Part shown: positions 1-8,626 of the stretch, piece by piece | Position numbering within the stretch: the first letter of the stretch is position 1 | Layout: each line of letters opens with the position of its first letter | Source of the DNA: Sphingomonadaceae bacterium | Lineage (GTDB): Bacteria > Pseudomonadota > Alphaproteobacteria > Sphingomonadales > Sphingomonadaceae | Reading direction: 5' to 3' | Assembly (NCBI GenBank): GCA_947454135.1 | Contig: CANGJI010000006.1 | Coordinates: forward strand, 1 to 64,000 | DNA: 64,000 bases | The notes under the pieces: model-generated | Databases searched by the model: none | What the model was told of the DNA's origin: nothing | Seen by the model: the letters and a program-made list of their open reading frames with translations, nothing else | Made by a program: the position numbers and the translations under genes

Positions 1-139
1 GCCCTGAATTGTAAGCATGGCGCGCCCCTAGCAGGGGTGGAGGCGACGGGAAAGGCGCGAACAATCCTCCGAAAAATCAGCCCCACCGCGCCCGCCCGCA
101 CTGGACTTCGCTCCACCCAGGCGTAGAGAAAAACGAACC

Positions 140-811
140 ATGTGGCAGATCTACCAATTCCCGCTGTGCCCGTTCAGCCGCAAGGTGCGCCTGCTCCTCG
201 CCGAAAAGGGCGTGCCCTACGAACTCATCCGCGAGAACCCGTGGGAACATCGCGAAGCGTTCCAGATGCTCAACCACGCCGGGCGTACCCCCGTGCTGCA
301 CAATCCCGAAAAGCAGATCACCCTCGCCGACAGCCGCGCGATCTGCGAGTATTTCGAGGAGACGGTCGACAAGGCGCCGATGATCAACGGCCCCGCAACC
401 AGCCGCGCCGAAATCCGCCGCCTCGTCGCCATGTTCGATGAAAACTTCTTCGCCGCAGTCACCCAGCCACTGCTGGAAGAACGCATGAAGAAGCGCCTTG
501 TCTACCGGCAATCCCCGGACTCGCGCGTGCTGCGCGATGCCATGCGGCTCGCCAACGATCACCTCTACTACATCGACTATCTGATCGATAACCGCCCCTG
601 GCTGGCGGGCTCGACGATGAGCCTGGCCGACCTTGCCGCCGCCGCGCAGATCTCGGTCGCGGACTACCTCGGCGGGATCGACTGGTCGCTCCACGAACAG
701 GCGGCCAGCTGGTACTCGGTGTTCAAGAGCCGGCCCAGCTTCCGCCCGCTGCTGACCGAGCGCATGGACGTGATCCAGCCGCCAGCTCACTATGCGGACG
801 TGAACGCGTAA
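140..811 (+). CDS. Glutathione S-transferase family protein
   Basis: This 223-residue protein has the two-domain GST layout. The N-terminal thioredoxin-like half opens with a CPFSRKVR motif (from about residue 10), and the helical C-terminal half contains the N-capping region SLADLAAAAQ (about residues 160-170). GSTs conjugate glutathione to electrophiles or reduce them in the cytoplasm, but the substrate cannot be read from this sequence. The length is normal for the family. The gene stands alone, facing the convergent aspartyl protease gene 9 bases downstream. The first 139 bases hold no supported gene, only a short CCCCT/AGGGG hairpin near positions 25-37. Confidence 0.85.
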   Translation: MWQIYQFPLCPFSRKVRLLLAEKGVPYELIRENPWEHREAFQMLNHAGRTPVLHNPEKQITLADSRAICEYFEETVDKAPMINGPATSRAEIRRLVAMFDENFFAAVTQPLLEERMKKRLVYRQSPDSRVLRDAMRLANDHLYYIDYLIDNRPWLAGSTMSLADLAAAAQISVADYLGGIDWSLHEQAASWYSVFKSRPSFRPLLTERMDVIQPPAHYADVNA

Positions 812-820
812 AGGTCGTAC

Positions 821-2638
821 TCAAGGCGCGAACCCATAGGGCACGAAGTCGTCAGCGATCTTGTCGTCGATCGCTTTTGCCGCCGCAAAGTCTGCAGCCG
901 CCAGCTTCAGCTTCTCGGCATCCCCGTTGGCGAGCGCCCGCCGCACCCAGCCGCGCATATAGAGCGAGGCGGCCTCTTTGGGCGCCTTCGCCAGCACTTC
1001 GTCATAGTCGGCCAGCGCTGCGGCGAGATCGCCCATCCGCACTTTCACCATGGCCCGACTGTCGACAAAGGCGGGGGTTGCCCCGATGCGCTTGATCGCG
1101 CCGTTGCAGTCGGCCATCGCCTTGGCCAGCTCGATATTGGCGAGCGCCCGCGAATAGCAGCGCGTATTGAGCAGATTGCCCAGCTCGTTGTCCGCCTTGT
1201 GCAGCGCGATGATCGGGTCGATCAGGGCCAGCACGCGGTCCGCACGGTGGAGCCGGTCGAACAGCGCCACTACGCTGAGCCGATCGAGCGAGCCCGCGTG
1301 ATAACCGGCGAGTGCCGCTTCGGCATCGGCCAGCGCGCCCTTTTCGTCGCCATCCCGCGCGCGCTCGAAGCCGCGCTGGATCAAGAGGTCGGGATCGTTC
1401 GGCGCCAGCGCAATCGCCTTGTCGAAATCGGCGCGTGCGCCTCCAGCATCGCCCGTACGCCAGCGCGCATTGGCGCGGCTGCGCCAGTAGTCCGCCTTGC
1501 CCGGCTCAAGCTTGAGCGCCTCGTCATAGTCGGCCACGGCGGCCTTCCAGTCCCCGCGTGAGGCGCGGGCACTGGCCCGCTGCGCCCAGCCTGCGGCGTC
1601 CTTGGGAGTATCGACCTTGTCGCTCAGCCCGATATCGCCCTCGGTCTTGGTCTTGCGCTCCCCGATCTCGCCATCGGTGGTCATCGAGAACACCGGACCG
1701 CCATTGTAGGTCAGGAACAGGTGCGAGCTCGAGCGCGACACGAAAAGGTGATGCGAGAGGAAGAAGTCCACGCCCACCAGCACGTCGAAATCCAGCTCAT
1801 CGCCCTTGTTCTCGAGCACCCGGATCGGCGTGTTGCGGATCTCCTCCCCGCCCACGGCAAAGGTTTTCAGCGTCACGATCCAGGTGCGGCGGAAGCTCTT
1901 GCCGAAGCCCGAAGTGGACTCCGATTTGACCACGCCCGGCGCATTGAGATCGATGCCGAGCCGCTCGGCCGCGGTGCTGTTGACATAGCTCGCCGTCGCG
2001 CCGGTATCGAACATCAGCCGGGCCGGCGTGCCGTTGATCTCGCCCTTGGCGATGATGTGCCGGTCGAGCTCGTCCGCAGGCTTGACCAGGTCCGCCATGC
2101 CGATGAACTTTTCCGGCGTGGCCCAGTAGGCAAGGTTCGTCTTGCCGCAATCCTTGGTCTGAACAAGGTTCACATGGCCATTGGCGAGGTCATATTCGGT
2201 ATCGAACGCGGAGAGGATGTTCTGCCCGATCAGCGCTCCGCCGGCATCGCTCCCGCCGACGAGGAACTCCAGATTCTTGAGCTCCTGGCCGACGATCTTG
2301 AACGATTTGATCGTCGCAAGCTCGACCGTGGCGTTGCCGCCGATCCCGGTGATGTAGAACCCCGGAGGCAGCGTCGTCGTGCCAAGGCCAAGCTCTGCCG
2401 CCTGCGCCTTCGACATGATGCTGAAGAACGCCCCGCTATCGAGCCAGAACGTGGCCTGCTTGCCATTGACCTCGACCGGGACCGTGGCGCGCGGCCCCTC
2501 CATCGTTACCGGCAGGCGGGCCACCATGCCGATCGAGCATTTGGCTGCCGCAATATCTGCGAATCCGCCCAGACCGGCCAAGGCAAGGCCGAGAAACACA
2601 CGCCTGATCCGCCGCACCGTCGTACCCCCGGGAAGCAT
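821..2638 (-). CDS. Secreted protein: two retropepsin-like aspartyl protease domains plus TPR repeats
   Basis: I start at ATG 2638 (605 residues); a GTG a few codons later, preceded by GGGGG, is an alternative. An N-terminal hydrophobic signal (RRVFLGLALAGLGG) suggests export. Two retropepsin-like domains follow, each with one catalytic signature, FWLDSGAFFS in the first and MFDTGATASY in the second, about 170 residues apart. Retropepsins normally work as homodimers with one Asp each, so the tandem pair could form a complete active site within one chain. The C-terminal 270 residues are TPR-like helices (for example KAAVADYDEALKLEPGKADY), probably for protein binding. The substrate is unknown. 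It is convergent with the GST gene. Confidence 0.8.
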   Translation of the reverse strand: MLPGGTTVRRIRRVFLGLALAGLGGFADIAAAKCSIGMVARLPVTMEGPRATVPVEVNGKQATFWLDSGAFFSIMSKAQAAELGLGTTTLPPGFYITGIGGNATVELATIKSFKIVGQELKNLEFLVGGSDAGGALIGQNILSAFDTEYDLANGHVNLVQTKDCGKTNLAYWATPEKFIGMADLVKPADELDRHIIAKGEINGTPARLMFDTGATASYVNSTAAERLGIDLNAPGVVKSESTSGFGKSFRRTWIVTLKTFAVGGEEIRNTPIRVLENKGDELDFDVLVGVDFFLSHHLFVSRSSSHLFLTYNGGPVFSMTTDGEIGERKTKTEGDIGLSDKVDTPKDAAGWAQRASARASRGDWKAAVADYDEALKLEPGKADYWRSRANARWRTGDAGGARADFDKAIALAPNDPDLLIQRGFERARDGDEKGALADAEAALAGYHAGSLDRLSVVALFDRLHRADRVLALIDPIIALHKADNELGNLLNTRCYSRALANIELAKAMADCNGAIKRIGATPAFVDSRAMVKVRMGDLAAALADYDEVLAKAPKEAASLYMRGWVRRALANGDAEKLKLAAADFAAAKAIDDKIADDFVPYGFAP

Positions 2639-2731
2639 AACCCAAAGCCACAAGCTGCCACACTTGCGCGCAGGCGCTAAGCAGAATCCCGTCCATCGCG
2701 GCCCGAATGCCACCAAAGGGAGTGCGCGGGC

Positions 2732-3706
2732 TCAGGCCGCCTTTGTGCGCACGCCGAAGCGGCCCGCCTTGCGGAAGCGGACCATCCAGCGATCGAGGAA
2801 CAGGCCCAGCGGCCGCGCCTGCACGCCGAGTTCGGCAAGGCCCGGCAGCGTGCCGCTCGCGGTATTGCCCTGGCGCAGCAGGGTCCACTGGTCGCGGCTC
2901 ATCGGCGCGCCGGGGAGCCAGCCCGTCAGCGTGGCAAACAGGGCCGAAATGCCGTCGGGCAGTTCAAGGAACCATGGCGCGCGGCGCGCTGCCTTGGCGA
3001 TGCGGCGGTTGAGATCGCCGATGGTGATCACCTCGGGCCCGCCGAGTTCGAAGGTCTTGCCGGCAAAGCCCGCGGGAGCTGCCAGCACATTGGCCACGGC
3101 GTCGGCCACGTCGTCGACGAACACCGGCTGGAAGCGCGAATCGGCGGCGAACACCGGCATGACCGGCGCGCTGGCAATGAGGCCGGCGAAGAGATTGATG
3201 AAGGCATCGTCCTCGCCGAACACGACCGAGGGGCGCAGCACCACCGCTTCGGGGAACGCGGCGAGCACGGCGGCTTCGCCGGCTGCCTTGGTGCTGGCAT
3301 AGGCAACCGCAGATCCGGCATCGGCACCGATCGCCGACATGTGAACGAAAGCCTTGGCCCCCTTGGCGCGGGCGATGGCTGCCAGCTGCCCGGCGCCCGA
3401 ACCCTGCACGGCATCGAGCTTGCCCTTGAACGCGCCGACGAGGTTCACCACCGCGTCGCAGCCCGTGAGCGCAACTTCGAGGGTGTGCGGCTTGGTCACG
3501 GCAACCGCGACGAGCTGCACCTTGCCCAGCCCGCCCAGCGGCTTCAGGCGGTAGCCGCGCTCGGGATGACGGCTGCACACGCGCAGCCGCGCACCGCGCG
3601 CCAGCAGCGCTTGCGCCACATGCGTGCCGATGAAGCCGCTGCCGCCCACCAATGCGATCAGCTGCCCTTCCAGATCGTGCGCGCCGTCCTTGTTCATGCG
3701 TTCCAT
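2732..3706 (-). CDS. Complex I NDUFA9-like NAD(P)-binding protein
   Basis: This is an atypical short-chain/NmrA-type Rossmann protein of about 324 residues from the MERMNKD start; MNKD nine bases later is an alternative. The dinucleotide-binding motif GGSGFIG lies at residues 21-27. The fold continues through a conserved region around YASTKAAGEAAV and the C-terminal half typical of NDUFA9 homologues (FELGGPEVITIGDL). Alphaproteobacterial homologues are annotated as complex I NDUFA9-family proteins, and mitochondrial NDUFA9 is an accessory subunit binding NADPH. A direct role in respiration is inferred from the family only. It is transcribed away from tRNA-Leu. Confidence 0.8.
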   Translation of the reverse strand: MERMNKDGAHDLEGQLIALVGGSGFIGTHVAQALLARGARLRVCSRHPERGYRLKPLGGLGKVQLVAVAVTKPHTLEVALTGCDAVVNLVGAFKGKLDAVQGSGAGQLAAIARAKGAKAFVHMSAIGADAGSAVAYASTKAAGEAAVLAAFPEAVVLRPSVVFGEDDAFINLFAGLIASAPVMPVFAADSRFQPVFVDDVADAVANVLAAPAGFAGKTFELGGPEVITIGDLNRRIAKAARRAPWFLELPDGISALFATLTGWLPGAPMSRDQWTLLRQGNTASGTLPGLAELGVQARPLGLFLDRWMVRFRKAGRFGVRTKAA

Positions 3707-3869
3707 TCCGTTGCCATTTCCCGCGCCCCTTGCCACAGCCGCGCCCTCCGGTTCAATGGTTTACCATGCCGTGGCAGTACAAATGCAATCCGGCGGTTGA
3801 CTTGCGCCAGACCGTGTCCTATCGGCCCGCTCCTACCCGGCGGACGGCGCCTTTGTCGCCCGCTACCGT

Positions 3870-3956
3870 GCCCAGATGGCGGAATTGGTAGACGCACCAG
3901 CTTCAGGTGCTGGCGCTCGCAAGGGCGTGGAGGTTCGAGTCCTCTTCTGGGCACCA
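3870..3956 (+). tRNA. tRNA-Leu (anticodon CAG)
   Basis: The cloverleaf runs from GCCCAGA to TCTGGGC with discriminator A and an encoded CCA end. The anticodon stem CCAGC/GCTGG encloses TTCAGGT, which places CAG at positions 34-36. A long variable arm, expected for tRNA-Leu, lies before the T arm (GGTTCGAGTCC). The total of 87 nt including CCA fits a class II tRNA. Confidence 0.97.
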
Positions 3957-3993
3957 TTTTCCGATTTCGAGTGTTGAAAACCTCACCCGCCGA

Positions 3994-5346
3994 TCAGCGA
4001 TCGGACGGGATGAGGGTCAGGCTCGTCTCGCGTCCATCGATGAAACGGACGGTCTTGCCGTCGAAGAACGCGTTTTCCTCGGCGCGGAAATCGACTCGTT
4101 GGCCGCCCCATTCGGGTACGGCGGCATAGGACGTCAGTTCGATCGACCACGCCGTGTTGGCATGGATCGCCGCCTCGCCGCGCGGGTCGGCGTTCTGGTT
4201 GTCCCAGAAGCCGAGCGAAGGCCCGGCGCCGTGGCCATGGAGGCCGATGGGGTGCGAATAGATCGAAGGGTCGAGCCCCGCCGCCTTCGCTTCCGCACGG
4301 GCGCGGGCCAGCGCCTCGTTGCCGCTGCGGCCGACTGCGAACTGGCGCAGCAGGATGTCCTGCAGCTTGTTGCTGTTCGCAAGGCCCTGCCTGAGACCAG
4401 CCGGTGCTTCGATCTCGCCCGGTTTCAGCACATAGGCGAGGTGCTGCGTATCGGTGTTGAGCCTGAGGTAGGTGATCCCGAAATCGGTCCACAGGAGATC
4501 GCCGGGCTGAATCACTTCCGGCCCTTCGATCATACCCTCCGTGCCCTGGCGCTGGATGCCGATCGAGGGATGGAACCACGCATCGAGGCCGAGTTGCAGC
4601 AGCCGATCACGGTACCACCACTGCACCTGCTCGGCGGTGGTGACGCCGGGTGTGATGACCTTGCGCGAAAAGGCTTCGGCGATCACGGCATGGGCCGTGC
4701 GCTCGATCGCGGGATAGAGCGCCATCTCGGACGGCGTGCGCGTCTCGAGCCAGCGGATCGCCAAACCCTCGCCGCTGACCACGCGCCGGCGCAGCGCCTC
4801 GGGCAGCGCGGCGGTGAACTTGTCGTACTGGCTGACGGTCATGCCATCGGCGAATTGGTGGAGATCGGAAATGTTGACTGCGATCTTGGCCGGATTGCGG
4901 GCGGCGATGATCTCCGCCGCAGCCTGCCACTGGTCCGGCTGCTTTGCCGGATCCCACGCCGGCATGAACAGGCCGCCGAGGCCGTAGCGGCTGACGGTGA
5001 GCCGCTCGACCGGCTTGCCCGCGCCGGGATCATGAAAGATCAGGATCGTGCGCCGCCGCGCGTGCATGTTCTCCCCGTCGAGCATCGAGGCGACCACCGG
5101 CTCCTCGAAATACTCGCGTGCCACCAGCAGCCAGAGGTCGATGCCTTCGGCGCGCATGATCGCCGGGATCACCGTGTCGAGCCGCTCGGCAAGGATGCGG
5201 TTTTCGGTATCGGCCCGCTCGCGCGCCGAGAGGATGGGCGGGACGGTGGGCGCCGCCTGCTCAGTATCGCTCATGCCGATGGGCGTCGGCGCCGCAAAGG
5301 CCGGAGCCGAAAGGAGGGCCGCCGCAGCGGCGAGCAGGAGCCTCAC
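3994..5346 (-). CDS. M24 family metallopeptidase (Xaa-Pro aminopeptidase-like), exported
   Basis: The start is GTG at 5346, overlapping the stop of the upstream aminotransferase by 4 bases (GTGA). It opens a signal peptide, VRLLLAAAAALLSAPAFA, giving 450 residues. The C-terminal pita-bread domain has the M24 metal ligands in order: Asp in LWTDFGITY, Asp in LNTDTQHLAYV, His in GLHGHGAGPSLGF, Glu in WSIELTSY and Glu near VDFRAEENAF. Such enzymes remove N-terminal residues before proline or cleave related amide bonds. With a signal peptide it should act in the periplasm. Translational coupling to the aminotransferase suggests a shared amino-compound catabolic role, but the substrate is unknown. 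Confidence 0.85.
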   Translation of the reverse strand: MRLLLAAAAALLSAPAFAAPTPIGMSDTEQAAPTVPPILSARERADTENRILAERLDTVIPAIMRAEGIDLWLLVAREYFEEPVVASMLDGENMHARRRTILIFHDPGAGKPVERLTVSRYGLGGLFMPAWDPAKQPDQWQAAAEIIAARNPAKIAVNISDLHQFADGMTVSQYDKFTAALPEALRRRVVSGEGLAIRWLETRTPSEMALYPAIERTAHAVIAEAFSRKVITPGVTTAEQVQWWYRDRLLQLGLDAWFHPSIGIQRQGTEGMIEGPEVIQPGDLLWTDFGITYLRLNTDTQHLAYVLKPGEIEAPAGLRQGLANSNKLQDILLRQFAVGRSGNEALARARAEAKAAGLDPSIYSHPIGLHGHGAGPSLGFWDNQNADPRGEAAIHANTAWSIELTSYAAVPEWGGQRVDFRAEENAFFDGKTVRFIDGRETSLTLIPSDR

Positions 5347-6650
5347 CCTGCGCGCTCCAGCGCCGCGCGGATCGTTTCGGCAATGCGGCCCATGTGATCG
5401 GGCTCGATGATCAGCGGCGGGGAAAGCGCGATGATGTCGCCCGTCACGCGGATCAGCAGTCCTTCGCGGAAGCAATCGGTGAACACGTCATAGGCCCGCG
5501 CGCCGGGCGCGCCATCGCGCGAGGCAAGCTCGATGGCGCCAACGAGGCCGATGGTGCGCACGTCGATCACATGCGGCGCATCGCGCAAGGCATGGAGCGT
5601 ATCGGCCCAGAGACCGGCCATCGCTGCCCCGCGCGTCAGCAACCCTTCGCGGGCATAGATGTCGAGCGTGGCGAGGCCCGCAGCGCAGGCAACCGGGTGC
5701 CCGGAGTAAGTGTAGCCGTGGAACAGTTCGATGAGGTTCTCCGGCCCCTTGACGATGCCATCGTGCACCGCGCGGCTGCAGAACACGGCGCCCATCGGCA
5801 GGGTGCCGTTGGTGATGCCCTTGGCCGTGGTGATGATGTCGGGCGTCACGCCGAAGTAGTCTGCGCCGAAGGGCGTGCCGAGGCGGCCGAAACCGGTGAT
5901 GACTTCATCGAAGATGAGCAGGATGCCGTGCCGTGTCGCAATTTCGCGCAGGCGTTCGAGGTAGCCCTTGGGCGGCGGCAGCACGCCGGTGGAGCCCGCC
6001 ACCGGCTCGACAATCACCGCCGCGATGGTTTCCGCGCCGTGGAGCTGGACCAGACGTTCGAGATCGTCGGCCAGTTCGGCGCCGTGCTCGGGCATGTCGC
6101 GGGTGAAGCGGTTGCGCGCCGGATCGTGGGTGTGGCGCATGTGATCGGTGCCGGGCAGGCTGGTGAACACGCGGCGGTTGTTGAGGATGCCGCCTACCGA
6201 AACGCCTCCGAAGCCGACACCGTGATAGCCGCGCTCGCGCCCGATGAAGCGGGTGCGGGTGCCCTGGCCGATCGCGCGCTGGTAGGCGAGCGCGATCTTG
6301 AGCGCGGTATCGACCGATTCGGAACCCGATCCGGTGAAGAACACCCGGTCGAGCCCGGCGGGTGCGATCTCGGCAAGGCGGGTCGCGAAATCGAAGCCGA
6401 TGGAATGGCCCATCTGGAAAGCGGGCGCGAAATCCATCGTGCGGATCTGCTGGGAGACCGCATCGGCAATCTCGTCGCGCCCATGCCCGGCGTTGACGCA
6501 CCACAGGCCAGCGGTGCCATCAAGGATCTCGCGGTCGTCGGCCGAGCGGTAGAACATGCCGCGTGCTTCGGCGAGGAGGCGAGGCTGCGACTTGAACTGG
6601 CGGTTGGCGGTGAAGGGCATCCACCAGGCGGCAAGATCGGGCGTGTTCAT
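5343..6650 (-). CDS. Class III aminotransferase (omega-amino acid:pyruvate type)
   Basis: This is a PLP enzyme of 435 residues, normal for class III. Visible family features are the N-terminal WMPFTANRQF, the phosphate-binding TGSGSESVDTALK, the cofactor Asp in LIFDEVITGFGR, the Schiff-base Lys in TTAKGITNGTLPMGAV and the later HGYTYSGHPVACAAGLA. The WMPFTANR opening is typical of beta-alanine/omega-amino acid:pyruvate transaminases, which move an amino group from a terminal amine to pyruvate or a similar acceptor. The exact amine donor is not determined. It is the first gene of a two-gene unit with the M24 peptidase. Confidence 0.88.
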   Translation of the reverse strand: MNTPDLAAWWMPFTANRQFKSQPRLLAEARGMFYRSADDREILDGTAGLWCVNAGHGRDEIADAVSQQIRTMDFAPAFQMGHSIGFDFATRLAEIAPAGLDRVFFTGSGSESVDTALKIALAYQRAIGQGTRTRFIGRERGYHGVGFGGVSVGGILNNRRVFTSLPGTDHMRHTHDPARNRFTRDMPEHGAELADDLERLVQLHGAETIAAVIVEPVAGSTGVLPPPKGYLERLREIATRHGILLIFDEVITGFGRLGTPFGADYFGVTPDIITTAKGITNGTLPMGAVFCSRAVHDGIVKGPENLIELFHGYTYSGHPVACAAGLATLDIYAREGLLTRGAAMAGLWADTLHALRDAPHVIDVRTIGLVGAIELASRDGAPGARAYDVFTDCFREGLLIRVTGDIIALSPPLIIEPDHMGRIAETIRAALERAG

Positions 6651-6721
6651 CGGGCAGGGCTTTCCGGACGCGGTAAAACGGATTTGTGCAGCGTGGCACG
6701 TTCCAGCGCGGCGGGGAAGCC

Positions 6722-7240
6722 TCAGACCAGCTTGTAGATCGAGAGCCGGAAGGACGGCACCTTGCCTTCCCCCGGCGCCACCGTCCCGGCGAAGATCAGC
6801 TGATTGAGCCAGCCATACGTGCCCATCGGCGCCTCGAAACGCGGCGTGGTCATCGCATAGCGCTGGCCGTCCGCCCCCGGCACGGTCTGGATCAGGCCGC
6901 GATTGGTGACCTTGATCAGAACCTTGTCGTCGGTCTCCATATCGTAATCGGCGACGAGTTCGAGGTAGCCATCGGCGCGCAGGAGCTGCCAGTCCGCGCC
7001 GCCGGGGAGGATGCGTCCCTTGATCTCAGGGCCTTCGAAACCGCCGCCGATGATCGGCACGCGGAAGCGTTCGCCATAGGGCGTCTTGCCGTGGGGTACG
7101 CGTTCCTCGAGCAGCGCGACCGCCTGATAGACGAGGACCGAGCGCGGACCGGAAGACGTCTCGGCGGCCCCGGCAGGCGTGCCCGCCGCCAGCGCAGCGC
7201 CGCCTGCCGCCAGACCGCCAAGCAGCCCGCGCCTGTTCAT
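6722..7240 (-). CDS. DUF3237 family protein with twin-arginine-like signal
   Basis: The product starts at MNRRGLLGGLAAGG (172 residues). The RR pair followed by a hydrophobic, Ala-rich stretch and AGA resembles a Tat or lipid-free export signal. The mature part matches DUF3237 proteins, small beta-barrel-like proteins of unknown biochemical role (GERFRVPIIGGGFEGPEIKG; GYLELVADYDMET). Its ATG shares one base with the stop of the upstream decarboxylase-like gene (TGATG), so the two are translationally coupled. DUF3237 genes often lie in aromatic or xenobiotic catabolic clusters; that context fits here, but the function remains unassigned. Confidence 0.75.
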   Translation of the reverse strand: MNRRGLLGGLAAGGAALAAGTPAGAAETSSGPRSVLVYQAVALLEERVPHGKTPYGERFRVPIIGGGFEGPEIKGRILPGGADWQLLRADGYLELVADYDMETDDKVLIKVTNRGLIQTVPGADGQRYAMTTPRFEAPMGTYGWLNQLIFAGTVAPGEGKVPSFRLSIYKLV

Positions 7241-7767
7241 CAGGCGACTTCGCGCAGCGCCGGGATGGCGCAGATCGAATCGAGCCCGAGCACGTGGGCG
7301 ACGCGGCCAAGGCCCATCCACACCGCGACGCAGAAGGCGAGATCGACGATCTCGTCATCGGTGAACGCCGCCTTGTAGCGCGCCCAGAAGTCCTCATCGG
7401 CGGCGAGGCCCTGCGGATCGAGCCCGACTTTCTCGGCATATTCGATGGCCAGCTTCTCGCGCTCCGAGAGGACCGGCGAAGTGCGCCATTCGTACACGGC
7501 GGCATAGAACGCCTCATCCGGCGCGGGGCCGTTGGTGTGCTCGATATCTGGCCGGTCGCGCGTGACGCGGAAGTTCTGGCAGAGCGCGCAGCCGTTGATC
7601 AGCGCGGTACGCATCCGTGCGCCCTCGAACAGGCGGGTCGGCAGCTTGGTGGTGCGATAGGAAACATCGGAAAAGCCGAAAGCGGCATTCACGATCTCGG
7701 GCGCGTAATGCTCGGCGAGATGGCCGAGCGGGTTTATCTGGTGGGCTTCGGGGAGAGCAACTCGCAT
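7240..7767 (-). CDS. Carboxymuconolactone decarboxylase/AhpD-like protein
   Basis: The start MRVALPEAHQ at 7767 is preceded by a strong AAGGAGG, giving 175 residues; an upstream in-frame ATG lacks such a site. The all-helical CMD fold is shown by RMRTALINGCALCQNF, with a CxxC pair, and the later helix EIVDLAFCVAVWMGLGR. The CxxC form is typical of AhpD-like alkylhydroperoxidase relatives rather than of true 4-carboxymuconolactone decarboxylase, so a redox role or a decarboxylase/lyase role are both open. It is first in a two-gene unit with DUF3237. Confidence 0.8.
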   Translation of the reverse strand: MRVALPEAHQINPLGHLAEHYAPEIVNAAFGFSDVSYRTTKLPTRLFEGARMRTALINGCALCQNFRVTRDRPDIEHTNGPAPDEAFYAAVYEWRTSPVLSEREKLAIEYAEKVGLDPQGLAADEDFWARYKAAFTDDEIVDLAFCVAVWMGLGRVAHVLGLDSICAIPALREVA

Positions 7768-7864
7768 GGCATCCTCCTTATCGTGTCGGCGGCATGAAAC
7801 GCCCTGCGGCGGCCCCTTGCCCACTCCTCAATCTGACAGGCCGGGCAGACGGAGAGGATCCGGA

Positions 7865-8626
7865 TCACCCCCGCGTCTTCAGGCGCAGGGCGTCCCAGCT
7901 GATGTCTGCGGTCCAGCCGCCATCGACGGGGAGGCAGGCGCCGTTGATGAAGGAGGCGGCGTCCGAGGCGAGGAAGGCGATGCCTTCCGCGACGTCTTCG
8001 GGCTGGGCGAAGCGGGCCATCGGCACGCGGTTGATGATGTCGGTATCGCTGTAGGCGCCCGAGCCCATGTCCTTCACGTCCATCTCGGTCTTGATCCAGC
8101 CGGGGCAGACGGCGTTCACGCGCACGCCGCGGCCGCCCCATTCGCCCGCGAGGGTGCGGGTGAGACCGATGAGGCCGTGCTTGGAGGTGTTGTAGGCCGC
8201 GCGGTGGCTGACGCCGCCGAGCCCGGCGACCGAGGCGACATTGACGATGGCACCCTTGCCCGCAGAGAGCATCTGGCGGCCGAAGGCGCGGCAAAGGAGG
8301 AAGGGCCCCTGAAGGTTGACCGCCATCATCCGCTGCCACTGATCGAGCGTGGTATCCTCGGCAGGCTGGATCATCGAGATACCGGCATTGTTGACGAGGA
8401 CGGCGGCCCCGCCGCAATCCTTCGCGATGCGGGCGGCCATATCCTCGACAAAGGCCTCGCTGGAAACGTCGCCACTGATTGCAATGGCATCGGGACCGGT
8501 CGCGGCGGCCTGCTCGGTGACGTCCTGCACGTCGGTGAGGACGACGCGGTAGCCGGCGGCAGCAAGGCGGCGGGCGGTGACGAGGCCGAGGCCCTGCGCG
8601 GCGCCGGTGACGATAGCAGCGTTCAT
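7865..8626 (-). CDS. Short-chain dehydrogenase/reductase (SDR)
   Basis: This is a classical SDR of 253 residues starting at ATG 8626. It has the cofactor motif TGAAQGLG at residues 7-14, NNAG in the central strand, catalytic Ser in NVASVAGLG, the YNTSK catalytic pair, and PVDGG near the C-terminus. An Asp after strand 2 (VVLTDVQD) favours NAD(H). It oxidises or reduces an alcohol/ketone, substrate unknown. Its ATG overlaps the stop of the upstream carboxylesterase (ATGA), so ester cleavage followed by alcohol oxidation is a reasonable inferred sequence of steps. Confidence 0.9.
   Translation of the reverse strand: MNAAIVTGAAQGLGLVTARRLAAAGYRVVLTDVQDVTEQAAATGPDAIAISGDVSSEAFVEDMAARIAKDCGGAAVLVNNAGISMIQPAEDTTLDQWQRMMAVNLQGPFLLCRAFGRQMLSAGKGAIVNVASVAGLGGVSHRAAYNTSKHGLIGLTRTLAGEWGGRGVRVNAVCPGWIKTEMDVKDMGSGAYSDTDIINRVPMARFAQPEDVAEGIAFLASDAASFINGACLPVDGGWTADISWDALRLKTRG

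Noticed and set aside
77-790. Minus-strand open frame opposite the GST gene
   Set aside because: Composition is Arg/Ala/Gly-rich without motifs, while the plus strand encodes a full GST.
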